Below, one piece after another: positions 49,750 to 58,257 of a stretch of DNA of 64,000 nt (within the stretch, counting starts at the first letter, position 1; each line of letters opens with the position of its first letter). Under the pieces are notes generated by a model. It saw nothing but the letters and a program-made list of their open reading frames with translations, searched no databases and was not told where the DNA came from. Source of the stretch: CAZTAO01 sp964611645 (lineage in GTDB: Bacteria > Armatimonadota > UBA5829); assembly GCA_964611645.1 (NCBI GenBank), contig CAZTAO010000023.1:5655-69654 (forward strand), written 5' to 3'. The position numbers and the translations under genes were made by a program.

Positions 49750-51612
49750 CTATACAAGGTGAGCCTCCATCGCTTTGAGATACACCCCCAGAGCCTCCGG
49801 TGAGAACAGAACGAACCTCACTTCTCCCAGCCCTTCGTGCTTCTGGGCGAACTCTCCAACCACGCTCACCGCTACCTCCGCTGCTTCTTCCAGCGGGTAG
49901 TGGTAAGCGCCGGCGCTGATCGCGGGGAATGAGATAGTCTTGATGCCATTTTCGACCGCAACTTCCAGACTTCTGCGGTAGGCCTTAGCCAGAAGCTCGC
50001 GCTCACCGCTGTTGCCGTCGACGTACACCGGCCCGACAGCGTGGATCACGTGTTTTGCCTTGAGGTTGCCCCCGCCGGTTATCTTGGCGTCGCCTGTCTC
50101 GCAGCCGCCAAGCTTGCTCGATTCCTCAAGGATTGCCGGCCCGCCCGCGCTGTGGATAGCGCCATCAACCCCGCCACCGCCAAGCAGCGAGTTGTTGGCT
50201 GCGTTAACGATGGCGTCGGTGTCCTGCTGGGTGATATCGCCTAGCACCGCGCGGACCACAGTGTCGCCTACCGTGACTGCATTCATCCTTGCCACACCTT
50301 TCAACCGCTCGAGCCGCTGCTTGAACTTGGCCTCGTGGCCTCTGTCAGTCGGCTCATAATATACTGTGCTGCTTGCCTCGGCAGGCTTGTATTCCTGCTC
50401 CACGAACCCCCCAGGGAACGCGTGCGGGTACTTGTAGCCTTCTCCGTGGCCGAGCTTCTTCGCCCCTGGGTAGCTGGTATCGCGCAAGTGCCTGGGGACC
50501 GGCGGCCACTTGCGGTTCGCTACATCCTGGTTAGCACGGTTGATGGCGGTGTAACAGGCGTTGCTCTTGGGCGCGCAGGCCAGGTATATCACCGCCTGCG
50601 AAAGCGGGATCTGGCATTCGGGCAGGCCCACAAACTGCACAGCCTGCGCCGCAGCCATCGCGACAACAAGAGCCATGGGGTCCGCGTTGCCCACGTCTTC
50701 CGCAGCCTGGATCACAATCCGCCGGGCGATGAACTTCGGGTCTTCCCCTGCGTTGAGCATTCGGGCAAGCCAGTAGACCGCAGCATCCGGGTCGGAACCA
50801 CGCATCGACTTTATGAACGCTGAGATGGTGTCGTAGTGGCTGTCGCCGTCCTTGTCGTATTTGAACGCCCGCTTCTGAACCGCCTGCTCAGCCAGGTCGA
50901 GAGTGACGTGTCGCCTGCCGTCAGTCTCGCCCTTTGGCGCGGACCTCACGGCCAACTCCAACGCGTTCAATGCGCTGCGGACATCGCCCTCGCTGATTCC
51001 GACTATATGATCGAGGGCCTCTTCGTCCATATCGGCGTTCTCGCCGCCCAGCCCTCGTTCAGAATCCACAAGAGCGCGCTTCAGGAGTTCCTTGACCTGC
51101 TGGCTCGTGAGCGACTCGAAGCGCATTATCCGGGAACGGGAGATCAGCGGGGAGTTGACTTCAAAGTACGGGTTCTCGGTGGTTGCGCCGATCAGCGTTA
51201 CAGTGCCCTTTTCCACGTGGGGCAGGAGGGCATCCTGCTGGGCTTTGTTGACCCGGTGGATCTCGTCGACAAAGAGGATTGTGTCCCTGCCGTTGGCCCG
51301 CTTGCGCTCGTTGGCACGTTCGATTACTTTGCGCATTTCGGGGATGCCGCTGGTGACCGCGCTGAAGTTCTCGAAGAAGTGCTTGGTGGAGTTTGCTATT
51401 ATGGCTGCCAGAGTGCTCTTGCCGCAGCCTGGAGGCCCCCAGAAGATCATCGACGGGATCTCATCGCTCTTGATAGCCTGGCGGAGGATGGAGTCGTCAC
51501 CGACTATCTGCTCCTGGCCCACAAACTCATCCAGCGTCCTTGGCCTCATCCGAGTGGCAAGAGGCTGAGAGGTCTGCTGCACTGCTGGGTTGTCGTCAAA
51601 AAGGCCGGCCAT
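49750..51612 (-). CDS. rarA: RarA (MgsA-type AAA+ ATPase) fused to a macro domain
   Basis: A 620-aa fusion. Residues 1-440 are RarA, the replication-associated AAA+ ATPase that acts at stalled forks: Walker A GPPGCGKST (59-67), Walker B LFVDE (113-117), sensor GATTENP, and the C-terminal tetramerisation part ending PVPRHLRDTSYPGAKKLGHG and YKYPHAFPGG. Residues 445-620 are a complete macro domain (LGDITQQDTDAIVNAANNSL, GGGGVDGAIH, FPAISAGAYHYPLE), which binds or hydrolyses ADP-ribose. ATG 51612 follows GGGAG by 6 bases; a longer upstream frame is only translated repeat. The helicase follows 12 bases later. Confidence 0.9.
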   Translation of the reverse strand: MAGLFDDNPAVQQTSQPLATRMRPRTLDEFVGQEQIVGDDSILRQAIKSDEIPSMIFWGPPGCGKSTLAAIIANSTKHFFENFSAVTSGIPEMRKVIERANERKRANGRDTILFVDEIHRVNKAQQDALLPHVEKGTVTLIGATTENPYFEVNSPLISRSRIMRFESLTSQQVKELLKRALVDSERGLGGENADMDEEALDHIVGISEGDVRSALNALELAVRSAPKGETDGRRHVTLDLAEQAVQKRAFKYDKDGDSHYDTISAFIKSMRGSDPDAAVYWLARMLNAGEDPKFIARRIVIQAAEDVGNADPMALVVAMAAAQAVQFVGLPECQIPLSQAVIYLACAPKSNACYTAINRANQDVANRKWPPVPRHLRDTSYPGAKKLGHGEGYKYPHAFPGGFVEQEYKPAEASSTVYYEPTDRGHEAKFKQRLERLKGVARMNAVTVGDTVVRAVLGDITQQDTDAIVNAANNSLLGGGGVDGAIHSAGGPAILEESSKLGGCETGDAKITGGGNLKAKHVIHAVGPVYVDGNSGERELLAKAYRRSLEVAVENGIKTISFPAISAGAYHYPLEEAAEVAVSVVGEFAQKHEGLGEVRFVLFSPEALGVYLKAMEAHLV

Positions 51613-51727
51613 GCGATGCTCCCGGGAGTGACAAGAAGACATGGCCACGCGCCGAAACGCGTGGCCACCGTCATCGTAACCGCTAACATTATAACCGAGA
51701 TTGGGCTTCTCACGCGAAGGAACGATT

Positions 51728-51900
51728 ATCACGAAAGCACGAAATGGGGAAAACACGAAAGGAGAACGAAAAGGCCCTAACACGGATGAACAGGATAGAC
51801 AGGACGGATCAGAAACGTGCCAGACCTAATCCTGTATATCCTGCATATCCATGTTAATTCCGTTCTTTTTCGTGCTTTCGTACTTTCGTGTTTTCGTGAT
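51728..51900. repeat. CACGAAAG inverted-repeat element with a second nested inverted repeat
   Basis: The outer arms ATCACGAAAGCACGAAA (from 51728) and CTTTCGTGTTTTCGTGAT (to 51900) match the family at 39839. Nested inside (about 51780-51856) is another inverted repeat: ACACGGATGAACAGGATAGA and its partner TCCTGCATATCCATGT. This fills the gene-free gap between groEL and rarA (51613-51923); no gene is seen there. Confidence 0.8.
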
Positions 51901-51923
51901 TACGGGCTTCTATGGCTCCCGGA

Positions 51924-53585
51924 CTACATCATGCCGGGCATGCCGCCGCCCATACCACCCATGCCGCCACCCATGCCGCCCATGCCGCCGCCGCCAGGCA
52001 TCGGGGACTTCTTCTCGGGCTTCTCGGTGATCACGCACTCCGTGGTCAGCATCAGGCCACCGATGCTGGCAGCGTTTTCAAGCGCGCAGCGGGTAACTTT
52101 TGCCGGGTCCACTATGCCGGACTTCATCATGTCGACATACTCAAGGGTCAGAGCGTCGAAGCTCATGCCCTTCTTGAGGGTCTTGACCTTCTGGACAACC
52201 ACGGAACCCTCGGCTCCGGCGTTGGCCACGATCCGCCTCAGCGGCTCTTCAAGGGCCTTGCGGATGATGTTGACGCCGATGTTCTCGTCGCCGCACAGCT
52301 TGAGCTTATCCAGAGCGGGTATCGCGTTGACCAGGGTCACGCCGCCGCCGGGGACTATGCCCTCTTCGACTGCCGCGCGAGTGGCGGAAAGACCGTCCTC
52401 GATCCGGGCTTTCTTCTCTTTGAGCTCGGTCTCGGTGGATGCTCCGACCTTGATCACAGCCACGCCGCCGGAAAGCTTCGCAAGCCTCTCCTGCAGTTTC
52501 TCGCGGTCGTAGTTGGAGTCGGTGCGCTCGATCTCGGCCTTGATCTGGTGGACTCGGCCCTTGACCTCCTTGCTGGTGCCCTTGCCCTCAACGATGGTGG
52601 TGTTATCCTTGGTGATGACAACCTTCTTGGCTTCGCCCAGAACAGAGATGTCGAGAGAGTCGAGCTTGACGCCCAGGTCTTCGCTGATGAACTGGCCCGC
52701 AGTGAGGACCGCAATGTCGCCCATCATAGCCTTGCGGCGATCTCCGAAGCCCGGAGCTTTGACTGCCGCTGCGTTGATGGTGCCTCTCAGCTTGTTGACC
52801 ACCAGGGTTGCCAGCGCCTCGCCTTCGATGTCTTCAGCTATGATGATCAGCGGTCTGCCCATCCGGATGACTTTCTCCAGGGTGGGGACAATGTCCGCCG
52901 CAGCCGATATCTTCTTTTCGAAGAGCAGGATGAACGGGTTCTCGAAAACCGCTTCCATCCGGTCGGGGTCGGTCACGAAGTAGGGGGAGAGGTATCCCTT
53001 GTCGAACTGCATTCCCTCTACCCAGTCGAGGTGGGTGTCCGTTCCCTTGGACTCCTCAACGGTGATGACGCCGTCCTTGCCGACTTTGTCCATCGCTTCG
53101 GCAACTATCTCGCCGATGAGCTTGTCGTTGGCGGATATGGTGGCTACGTGGGCGATGTCTTCCCTGTCCTTGACCGGGATAGCCATCTTCTTGATAGCTG
53201 CTACAACTGCCTCAACGGCCTTGTCGATTCCGCGCTTCACTGCCAGAGGGCTTGCGCCCGCCGCCACGCTTAGCAGACCGTCGCGGACGATAGCCTGGGC
53301 GAGGACGGTGGCTGTGGTGGTGCCGTCTCCGGCGACATCGTTGGTCTTGGATGCGACTTCACGCACCAACTGCGCGCCGATGTTCTCGAATCTGTCTTCT
53401 ACTTCTATTTCCTTGGCAATGGTGACGCCGTCGTTGGTGACGGTGGGGCTGCCCCACTGCTTCTGTATCATCACGTTTCGCCCGCGCGGTCCAAGGGTTA
53501 CGGCTACGGCATCGGCAAGGGTGTTGACGCCTTTCTCCATAGCCCGTCTTGCTTCTTCATTGAACTTCAGGTCTTTTGCTGCCAT
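51924..53585 (-). CDS. groL: Chaperonin GroEL
   Basis: The 553-aa Hsp60 chaperonin subunit, which forms a double ring and refolds proteins with ATP. AAKDLKFNEEARRAMEKGVN at the N-terminus, the ATP-site block GDGTTTATVLAQAI, and the Gly/Met-rich tail (GGGGMGGMGG repeats, ending MPGMM) are diagnostic. Length is normal. ATG 53585 follows GGGAGG. It is co-transcribed with groES, 22 bases upstream, under CIRCE control. Confidence 0.98.
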   Translation of the reverse strand: MAAKDLKFNEEARRAMEKGVNTLADAVAVTLGPRGRNVMIQKQWGSPTVTNDGVTIAKEIEVEDRFENIGAQLVREVASKTNDVAGDGTTTATVLAQAIVRDGLLSVAAGASPLAVKRGIDKAVEAVVAAIKKMAIPVKDREDIAHVATISANDKLIGEIVAEAMDKVGKDGVITVEESKGTDTHLDWVEGMQFDKGYLSPYFVTDPDRMEAVFENPFILLFEKKISAAADIVPTLEKVIRMGRPLIIIAEDIEGEALATLVVNKLRGTINAAAVKAPGFGDRRKAMMGDIAVLTAGQFISEDLGVKLDSLDISVLGEAKKVVITKDNTTIVEGKGTSKEVKGRVHQIKAEIERTDSNYDREKLQERLAKLSGGVAVIKVGASTETELKEKKARIEDGLSATRAAVEEGIVPGGGVTLVNAIPALDKLKLCGDENIGVNIIRKALEEPLRRIVANAGAEGSVVVQKVKTLKKGMSFDALTLEYVDMMKSGIVDPAKVTRCALENAASIGGLMLTTECVITEKPEKKSPMPGGGGMGGMGGGMGGMGGGMPGMM

Positions 53586-53607
53586 CTATGCTAACCTCCC
53601 GGTCGAA

Positions 53608-53892
53608 CTATTTGACTATTGCTAGAACGTCTTCCTGGCGCAGGATTACGAGCTCTTCGCCATCGATCTTCATGTCGGTGCCGGCGTATTTGCCGTAGAT
53701 GATCTTGTCACCCGGCTTGACGTCCATGGCCGATCTCTTGCCTGTATCGAGCAGCGCGCCCGGGCCTACCGCCACAACTTCGGCTTCCTGCGGCTTCTCT
53801 TTTGCGGTATCCGGCAGAATGATCCCACCGGCGGTCTTTTCCTGAGCAACCAGGGCTTTCGCGATTATTCTATCTCCCAACGGCTTCAGCAC
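53608..53892 (-). CDS. groS: Co-chaperonin GroES
   Basis: The 94-aa Hsp10 lid of GroEL. LKPLGDRIIAK, the mobile loop EKTAGGIILPDTAKEKPQE, GDKIIYGKYAGTDMKIDGEE and ILRQEDVLAIV are typical. GTG 53892 is chosen: AGGAGGT lies 8 bases upstream and the start matches other GroES proteins; an in-frame extension to 53961 reads through the CIRCE site and is rejected. Confidence 0.97.
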   Translation of the reverse strand: MLKPLGDRIIAKALVAQEKTAGGIILPDTAKEKPQEAEVVAVGPGALLDTGKRSAMDVKPGDKIIYGKYAGTDMKIDGEELVILRQEDVLAIVK

Positions 53893-53929
53893 TTCTATGT
53901 ACCTCCTGATGCGGTTTCTTCGTGGTAAG

Positions 53930-53956
53930 TTAGCACTCGCACTTGTCGAGTGCCAA
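53930..53956 (-). promoter_or_regulatory. CIRCE operator (HrcA binding site)
   Basis: On the minus strand the site reads TTGGCACTC, nine bases, GAGTGCTAA, one base off the CIRCE consensus. It lies between the promoter and groES. HrcA should repress groESL here until heat stress; no hrcA gene is in the window. Confidence 0.95.
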
Positions 53957-53961
53957 CCCAT

Positions 53962-53991
53962 ATTCTACACCAGCCCACCGAGTTTTATCAA
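53962..53991 (-). promoter_or_regulatory. groESL promoter
   Basis: On the minus strand TTGATA (53991-53986) and TAGAAT (53967-53962) are 18 bases apart, directly upstream of CIRCE. Confidence 0.75.
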
Positions 53992-54094
53992 GCCCGCAGG
54001 CCGATCAGCTCACTATTATACCCGGATGTGGGTTGGTTGTACCGGGAGGGTGACGCCTCGCCTGAGAGAGACTCCTCTTTCCTGCTGGTTCTGG

Positions 54095-54124
54095 TTGACT
54101 ACGTTGCTCGTGCTGCCGTATCAT
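54095..54124 (+). promoter_or_regulatory. Promoter for the DUF6485-nth operon
   Basis: TTGACT (54095-54100), an 18-base spacer and TATCAT (54119-54124) lie 39 bases before the ATG at 54164. Confidence 0.6.
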
Positions 54125-54163
54125 CGAATCAGACTTAGCCACAACGGAGGCCATTGAAGAGAT

Positions 54164-54361
54164 ATGTCTTGCGATAATCTGAATGCCAATGCCGAAAGAT
54201 GCACTTGCACGTCGATGTCCTGCTCAAGGCGGGGGAAGTGCTGCGAGTGTTTGGCGGCCCACCTCAGCAAACAGCAGCTTCCGGGATGCTGCTTTCCGGC
54301 GGATGTCGAGAAAACCTACGACCGCTCATTCGCGGCGTTCATAAAGGCCTACTCGAAATGA
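54164..54361 (+). CDS. Small cysteine-rich protein, DUF6485-like
   Basis: A 65-aa protein with nine cysteines in a pattern (CTCTSMSCSRRGKCCEC, then LPGCCFP and EKTYDRSFAAFIK) that I recognise as DUF6485-like. It probably binds zinc or a metal cluster; function not known. The stop overlaps the start of nth (ATGA, 54358-54361), so the two are translationally coupled and may share a role in DNA repair or metal handling. It has its own upstream promoter. Confidence 0.8.
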   Translation: MSCDNLNANAERCTCTSMSCSRRGKCCECLAAHLSKQQLPGCCFPADVEKTYDRSFAAFIKAYSK

Positions 54362-54984
54362 GCGACATCAAGGAGCGGGTGAAGCCAATAGTCGATGAGT
54401 TGACCCGGCAGTACCCCGACGCCAAATGTCGGCTGAACTTCACCACCCCGCACCAGCTTATGGTCGCAGCGATACTGGCCGCGCAGTCCACCGATGACGG
54501 CGTCAACCTGGTCACTCCCGGCTTGTTCAAGAAATATCCTGACGTCTACGCATTCGCCAACGCCGACCAGGGCGAGCTTGAGAAAGACGTCCACAGCACC
54601 GGCTTCTTCAGGCAGAAATCCAAAGCGATTATAGCATCTGCCAGGGAGATTGTAGCCGAATTTGACGGCCGGGTTCCGGACACCATCGAAGAGCTTGTCA
54701 CCCTGAGCGGGGTGGGGCGAAAGACCGCGAACCTGGTAATAGGGGATGCCTACGGCAAACCTGCAGTGATTGTGGATACGCACGTCAAGCGGGTCACCTA
54801 CCGTATTGGGCTTACGAAAGAAACCGACCCCACCAAGATAGAGTTCGACCTCAGGGCGATCCTGCCGGAAGAGGACTACACCAGGTTTAACCACCTGATA
54901 ACATTCCACGGCCGAGCAGTCTGCAAAGCCCCCAAACCCAAATGCGAAATCTGCACCATAATCGACCTATGCGATTTTGGGTAG
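54358..54984 (+). CDS. nth: Endonuclease III
   Basis: A 208-aa HhH-GPD DNA glycosylase/AP lyase that removes oxidised pyrimidines. The helix-hairpin-helix LSGVGRKTANLVI holds the catalytic Lys122, and D140 is in VDTHVKR. The four 4Fe-4S ligands are C189, C196, C199 and C205 with the canonical 6-2-5 spacing. Length is normal. ATG 54358 is chosen because it aligns with the family start; an upstream in-frame extension lies inside the DUF6485-like gene. Confidence 0.95.
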   Translation: MSDIKERVKPIVDELTRQYPDAKCRLNFTTPHQLMVAAILAAQSTDDGVNLVTPGLFKKYPDVYAFANADQGELEKDVHSTGFFRQKSKAIIASAREIVAEFDGRVPDTIEELVTLSGVGRKTANLVIGDAYGKPAVIVDTHVKRVTYRIGLTKETDPTKIEFDLRAILPEEDYTRFNHLITFHGRAVCKAPKPKCEICTIIDLCDFG

Positions 54985-55040
54985 GAGTGGAAGAAGGGGA
55001 AGAAATGAGGCGGAGCCGCTGCGCGAAGTCAGGGCCAGGT

Positions 55041-55181
55041 GTTTCGGGATTTGAGGAGCGACTACAAGCCTCGCTATAGGAAAACCAGCCATCCAACCGC
55101 TCCGGAAATCCCGAGACTCCTCTTTCTCTCACTTACGCCAGCTTAGTTTCGGGATTTCCGCTGCGGCTCAAATCCCGAAAC
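55041..55181. repeat. Two GTTTCGGGAT palindromic repeats
   Basis: GTTTCGGGATTTG (55041-55053) pairs with AAATCCCGAGAC near 55106-55117; a second, tighter copy spans 55146-55181 (GTTTCGGGATTT and AAATCCCGAAAC). They are related to 3771-3814. They lie between converging genes. Confidence 0.75.
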
Positions 55182-55201
55182 ACCTGGGGATGACCTCTCC
55201 G

Positions 55202-56566
55202 TTACAGGCTACTCGCTCCCGCCAGCCCCGGCCCGGTTTTGGGCAGTATCAGCACCAGGGCGTAGTTGGTGAAGTACTTGCGGGCTACCCTCTGAACGTC
55301 TGCGGCGGTTACCTTATCCAGGTCGTCTGGGAATGACCGGTATTTCTCGTAACCGTAGCCTGACGCTTCCTGCCAGCCGAGCTCGTATGCCCTGTCCATC
55401 AGGTGCTGATGTGAAAGCGCGTAGGCGCCGATTGTGAAGCCTTTGGCGCGGAGGAAGTCGGTGTCAGATAGAGGGGCCGACTTCATCTGGTTCACCAGAG
55501 CCAGTATCTCAGTCTTGGACTTATCCAGCACCGCCGTTGCGCTCATCTCCGGGACCGATAGCTTGTATGGGTCCGTGAGCACGTATGCGACCACGTGGCT
55601 CTGGTTCACAAGCTTGGGGTACATAACCCCCAACTCGTAACCGATGCCCTGCTGCTGGCGAATCTCCCTGAACATCAGCGAACCCTTGCCTCCGCCCAGC
55701 GCGTTGGCTGCGACGAGCATCGCGGGGTAGTCGGCCGCCTTGACCCCTGGCGCTAGCCATCCCATTGTGAGATACGCGACCCGGATGTCGCCTTCGGTGA
55801 TGAATGTCTTGTCTCTGTCCAGCGACTCGTCGGGAATCGAGCGCTGAAGAGGCAGCTTGCGGGCCTCCATTCCAGCGAACGCCATGTTGGCCCTTTGCAG
55901 GACCTGATCAGTGGTCACATCCCCAACTACCGAGATCACTATGTTGTTGGGAACGTAGTAGGCGTCGAAGAAGTTCTTCAAGTCGGCGGTGGTGGCCTTG
56001 CGAACTACCCGCTCAAACCCGAGAGTAGGCCGCTTGTAGCCGTTGTCTTCATATAGCTGTGCGCGGGTCTGATTGTATGAGCGCTCGGCAATGTCGGTCT
56101 GGGTGGCACCCAACCCGGCGAGAATCCCCGCCCTTACTTTCTCCACGAACTCGTCCTCGAACTTAGCCTCGGTAACGCACTCCGACACCAGGGAGAAAGC
56201 CTTGTTGAACATCGGAGCGGTGGTCACAGCCCGAACGGTTGCGAAGTCCAGGTTCCATTGAGAATCCACGTTGCCGCCGACCGCCTCAGCTATGTTCGCT
56301 ATGTCTTCCGCGCGGCTGTTCCTGGTGCTGGCGAGGAGAAGCTGGGAGACAAAGTTACCGATGCCGGCTGTCTGGATGGACTCCTGGGCCGCGCCCGTGC
56401 CCACCATCGCCGCGATGGCGACCAGCCCGCTGCCAGGCTCTTCCTTCACGACAATCCGCAGACCGTTCTCCAGGGTGCGTTTCTGGATGTCGGTCCGGGT
56501 TGGCGCGGCGATGCAGCAGCCGCAGGCGATAGTTGTGACTAGAATGATAGCCAGGACAAGCCTCAT
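55202..56566 (-). CDS. M16 family peptidase homologue lacking the zinc site
   Basis: A 454-aa exported protein with two M16 domains (LENGLRIVVKEEPGSGL; DLKNFFDAYYVPNNIVISVV; YPAMLVAANALGGGKGSLMF). Where the active partner has HxxEH it has N71-F-V-S74-Q75, so all three motif residues are lost and it should be the non-catalytic subunit of a heterodimer, like mitochondrial alpha-MPP. The signal or lipoprotein-like N-terminus is MRLVLAIILVTTIACGCC. Its ATG overlaps the upstream M16 stop (ATGA), so both are made together. The longer upstream frame is antisense noise. Confidence 0.85.
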   Translation of the reverse strand: MRLVLAIILVTTIACGCCIAAPTRTDIQKRTLENGLRIVVKEEPGSGLVAIAAMVGTGAAQESIQTAGIGNFVSQLLLASTRNSRAEDIANIAEAVGGNVDSQWNLDFATVRAVTTAPMFNKAFSLVSECVTEAKFEDEFVEKVRAGILAGLGATQTDIAERSYNQTRAQLYEDNGYKRPTLGFERVVRKATTADLKNFFDAYYVPNNIVISVVGDVTTDQVLQRANMAFAGMEARKLPLQRSIPDESLDRDKTFITEGDIRVAYLTMGWLAPGVKAADYPAMLVAANALGGGKGSLMFREIRQQQGIGYELGVMYPKLVNQSHVVAYVLTDPYKLSVPEMSATAVLDKSKTEILALVNQMKSAPLSDTDFLRAKGFTIGAYALSHQHLMDRAYELGWQEASGYGYEKYRSFPDDLDKVTAADVQRVARKYFTNYALVLILPKTGPGLAGASSL

Positions 56567-57927
56567 TTGACGGGCTCCTTCTCTGGTTCGATGCTGAGGA
56601 TTACAGCCTTGTTGGGGTCGAGGTACTTCTTCGCAACCGATTTCAGGTCGTCGTTGGTTACTGAGACTACTATATCCACATACTGGTCGGCAAGCGTCGG
56701 GTCCGCGATTGTCCAGTAGAACCCGTATGAACCCGCGCGGCCTTCGTAGGTTTCGTTCTCGAACGCATAGTCGCCCAGCAGCGACCTCTGAGCGACCCCC
56801 AGTTCCCCGGGCGACAGCCCGTTCTCGCGGAGAGCCTCGACGCGAGCCAGAATGGCGGCTACGGCATCGGATTCGCTTCCCGGCTTCACCATTGCGAAGA
56901 TCGCCATGCAACTTGGGTACTTCTGAGTGAGGAAATCGGATGTCACGTCCGACGCCAGTTTCTTGTTCTTGACCAACTCCTCGGAAAGCCAACTCCTGTA
57001 GCCCAGGCCGAGGTGGGTGAGAAGTATGTCGGTTGCGCAGACTTCCTTGAAATCAGCAACTCCTGGGCCAAGATAGCCTATGGCGAGGGTGGGCGCGGGG
57101 ATGTTGGCGGTGACGGTCTTCCTGACCTGCGCGGCCGGCGGCTTCGGAGATTCGAGGTCAGGGATGGGTACATCGATTTGCTTGCCCTGGAAATACTTGC
57201 CTATGGAGTTGACGACCTGGCTGGAATCGAAATCGCCCACCACCACCACCGCCATATTCGACGGCGTGTAGTACTTCGTGTAGAAATCCTGAATGGTCTT
57301 TCGGGTCATGCCCCGTATGCTGGAAGACGTGCCTTCAAGCGGGAGGGCATAGGGGAACTTGCCGTAGATGTCCTGCCCCAGAATGTCTAGAGCCACGCCA
57401 AACGGCTTTGTCGACTTGGCGGCGATCTCGTCCAGAATCACGAGCTTTTCTTTCGCAATCTCCTGCTCTCGGAATAGAGGGCTGCTTACGGAGTCGGCCA
57501 GGACCTCTATCGCCTTGTCGAGATAGCGGGATGCGATGGTGCCTCCAAAGTGGGTCCAGTCACGTGATGTGTGGCCGTTGAGGGTCGCCCCGAGGCTCTC
57601 CATCTCGATATCCACAGCCCCATTGGGCCGCTTCTGGGAGCCGGCGAAGACCAGGTGCTCGATCATATGAGAGACGCCGCTGATCTCGGGAGTCTCCCTG
57701 CAGGTTCCGGCCTTTACCCATATATCCACCGCCGCCAGCTCTGCCGCATGGTCCTCGGAGAGGACAACGGTCAGCCCGTTGCCCATCTTGGTGACCGTAC
57801 AACCCCTGCCCGCACACATGGCAGCGGATGCCGATAGAATAGCGAGCGCAAGGATCGACGCGACGCCAATTGTCGATAGCCGATGGCCAATGGCTGTTGG
57901 CACTGTGCGCCATACGCTAAGTCTCAT
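56563..57927 (-). CDS. M16 family zinc peptidase (active subunit)
   Basis: A 454-aa exported peptidase with the inverted zinc motif H87-M-I-E90-H91 (GVSHMIEHLVF) and the third ligand E167 (LDEI) exactly 76 residues later, the classic HxxEH-X76-E spacing. The C-terminal M16 half follows (IGYLGPGVADFKEVCA). The signal region is ILALAILSASAAMCAG. It probably degrades or processes peptides outside the cytoplasm. ATG 57927 follows GGAGGT. It is translationally coupled to the inactive partner downstream. Confidence 0.88.
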   Translation of the reverse strand: MRLSVWRTVPTAIGHRLSTIGVASILALAILSASAAMCAGRGCTVTKMGNGLTVVLSEDHAAELAAVDIWVKAGTCRETPEISGVSHMIEHLVFAGSQKRPNGAVDIEMESLGATLNGHTSRDWTHFGGTIASRYLDKAIEVLADSVSSPLFREQEIAKEKLVILDEIAAKSTKPFGVALDILGQDIYGKFPYALPLEGTSSSIRGMTRKTIQDFYTKYYTPSNMAVVVVGDFDSSQVVNSIGKYFQGKQIDVPIPDLESPKPPAAQVRKTVTANIPAPTLAIGYLGPGVADFKEVCATDILLTHLGLGYRSWLSEELVKNKKLASDVTSDFLTQKYPSCMAIFAMVKPGSESDAVAAILARVEALRENGLSPGELGVAQRSLLGDYAFENETYEGRAGSYGFYWTIADPTLADQYVDIVVSVTNDDLKSVAKKYLDPNKAVILSIEPEKEPVK

Positions 57928-58029
57928 AGAACCTCCAGTGGCTGTGGCTCGAATAGAGGACAATCCACAGTCTGCGGCAGTAGGCTGCACGCCACCGCGC
58001 AGACTACCAACAATTGTTCAGAGTGGGTG

Positions 58030-58118
58030 AGAAACCCCCTCTCCCCGGCCTCCGGGGAGAGGCGCTGCCCGGAAGCAGACCCTAGCGGAGCGGGGCTGCG
58101 ATAGGGTTGGGGTGAGGG
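58030..58118. repeat. CCCTCTCCCC/GGGGAGAGG hairpin repeat
   Basis: CCCCCTCTCCCCGG pairs with CCGGGGAGAGG, followed by AGCAGACCCTAGCGG and GGGTTGGGGTGAGGGG. It lies between divergent genes (gap 57928-58257). The rest of the gap holds a TATAAT hexamer (58199-58204), a possible -10 for rodA, and nothing else clear. Confidence 0.6.
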
Positions 58119-58257
58119 GAAGAGATGAAGCTTCCGATATATCGCTCACCAAGACTGAACTATTACGACTACTATTCCCAATACTTGACCATACCTATTA
58201 TAATTGATTGTGCGTACTTGCGCTAACCTGCCGCAACCGCCTTCGTGGAGCAGCTTC

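Noticed and set aside
48517..49803. 428-aa plus-strand frame over the helicase gene
   Set aside because: The minus strand carries the helicase motifs. The plus-strand product is low-complexity His/Arg-rich noise.
51613..51783. N-terminal extension of RarA-macro by 57 residues
   Set aside because: The extension is translated CACGAAA repeat (FRSPFVFSPFRAFV). ATG 51612 has GGGAG upstream and matches the RarA start.
51912..53273. 453-aa plus-strand frame opposite groEL
   Set aside because: GroEL on the minus strand is unambiguous; this is a mirror frame.
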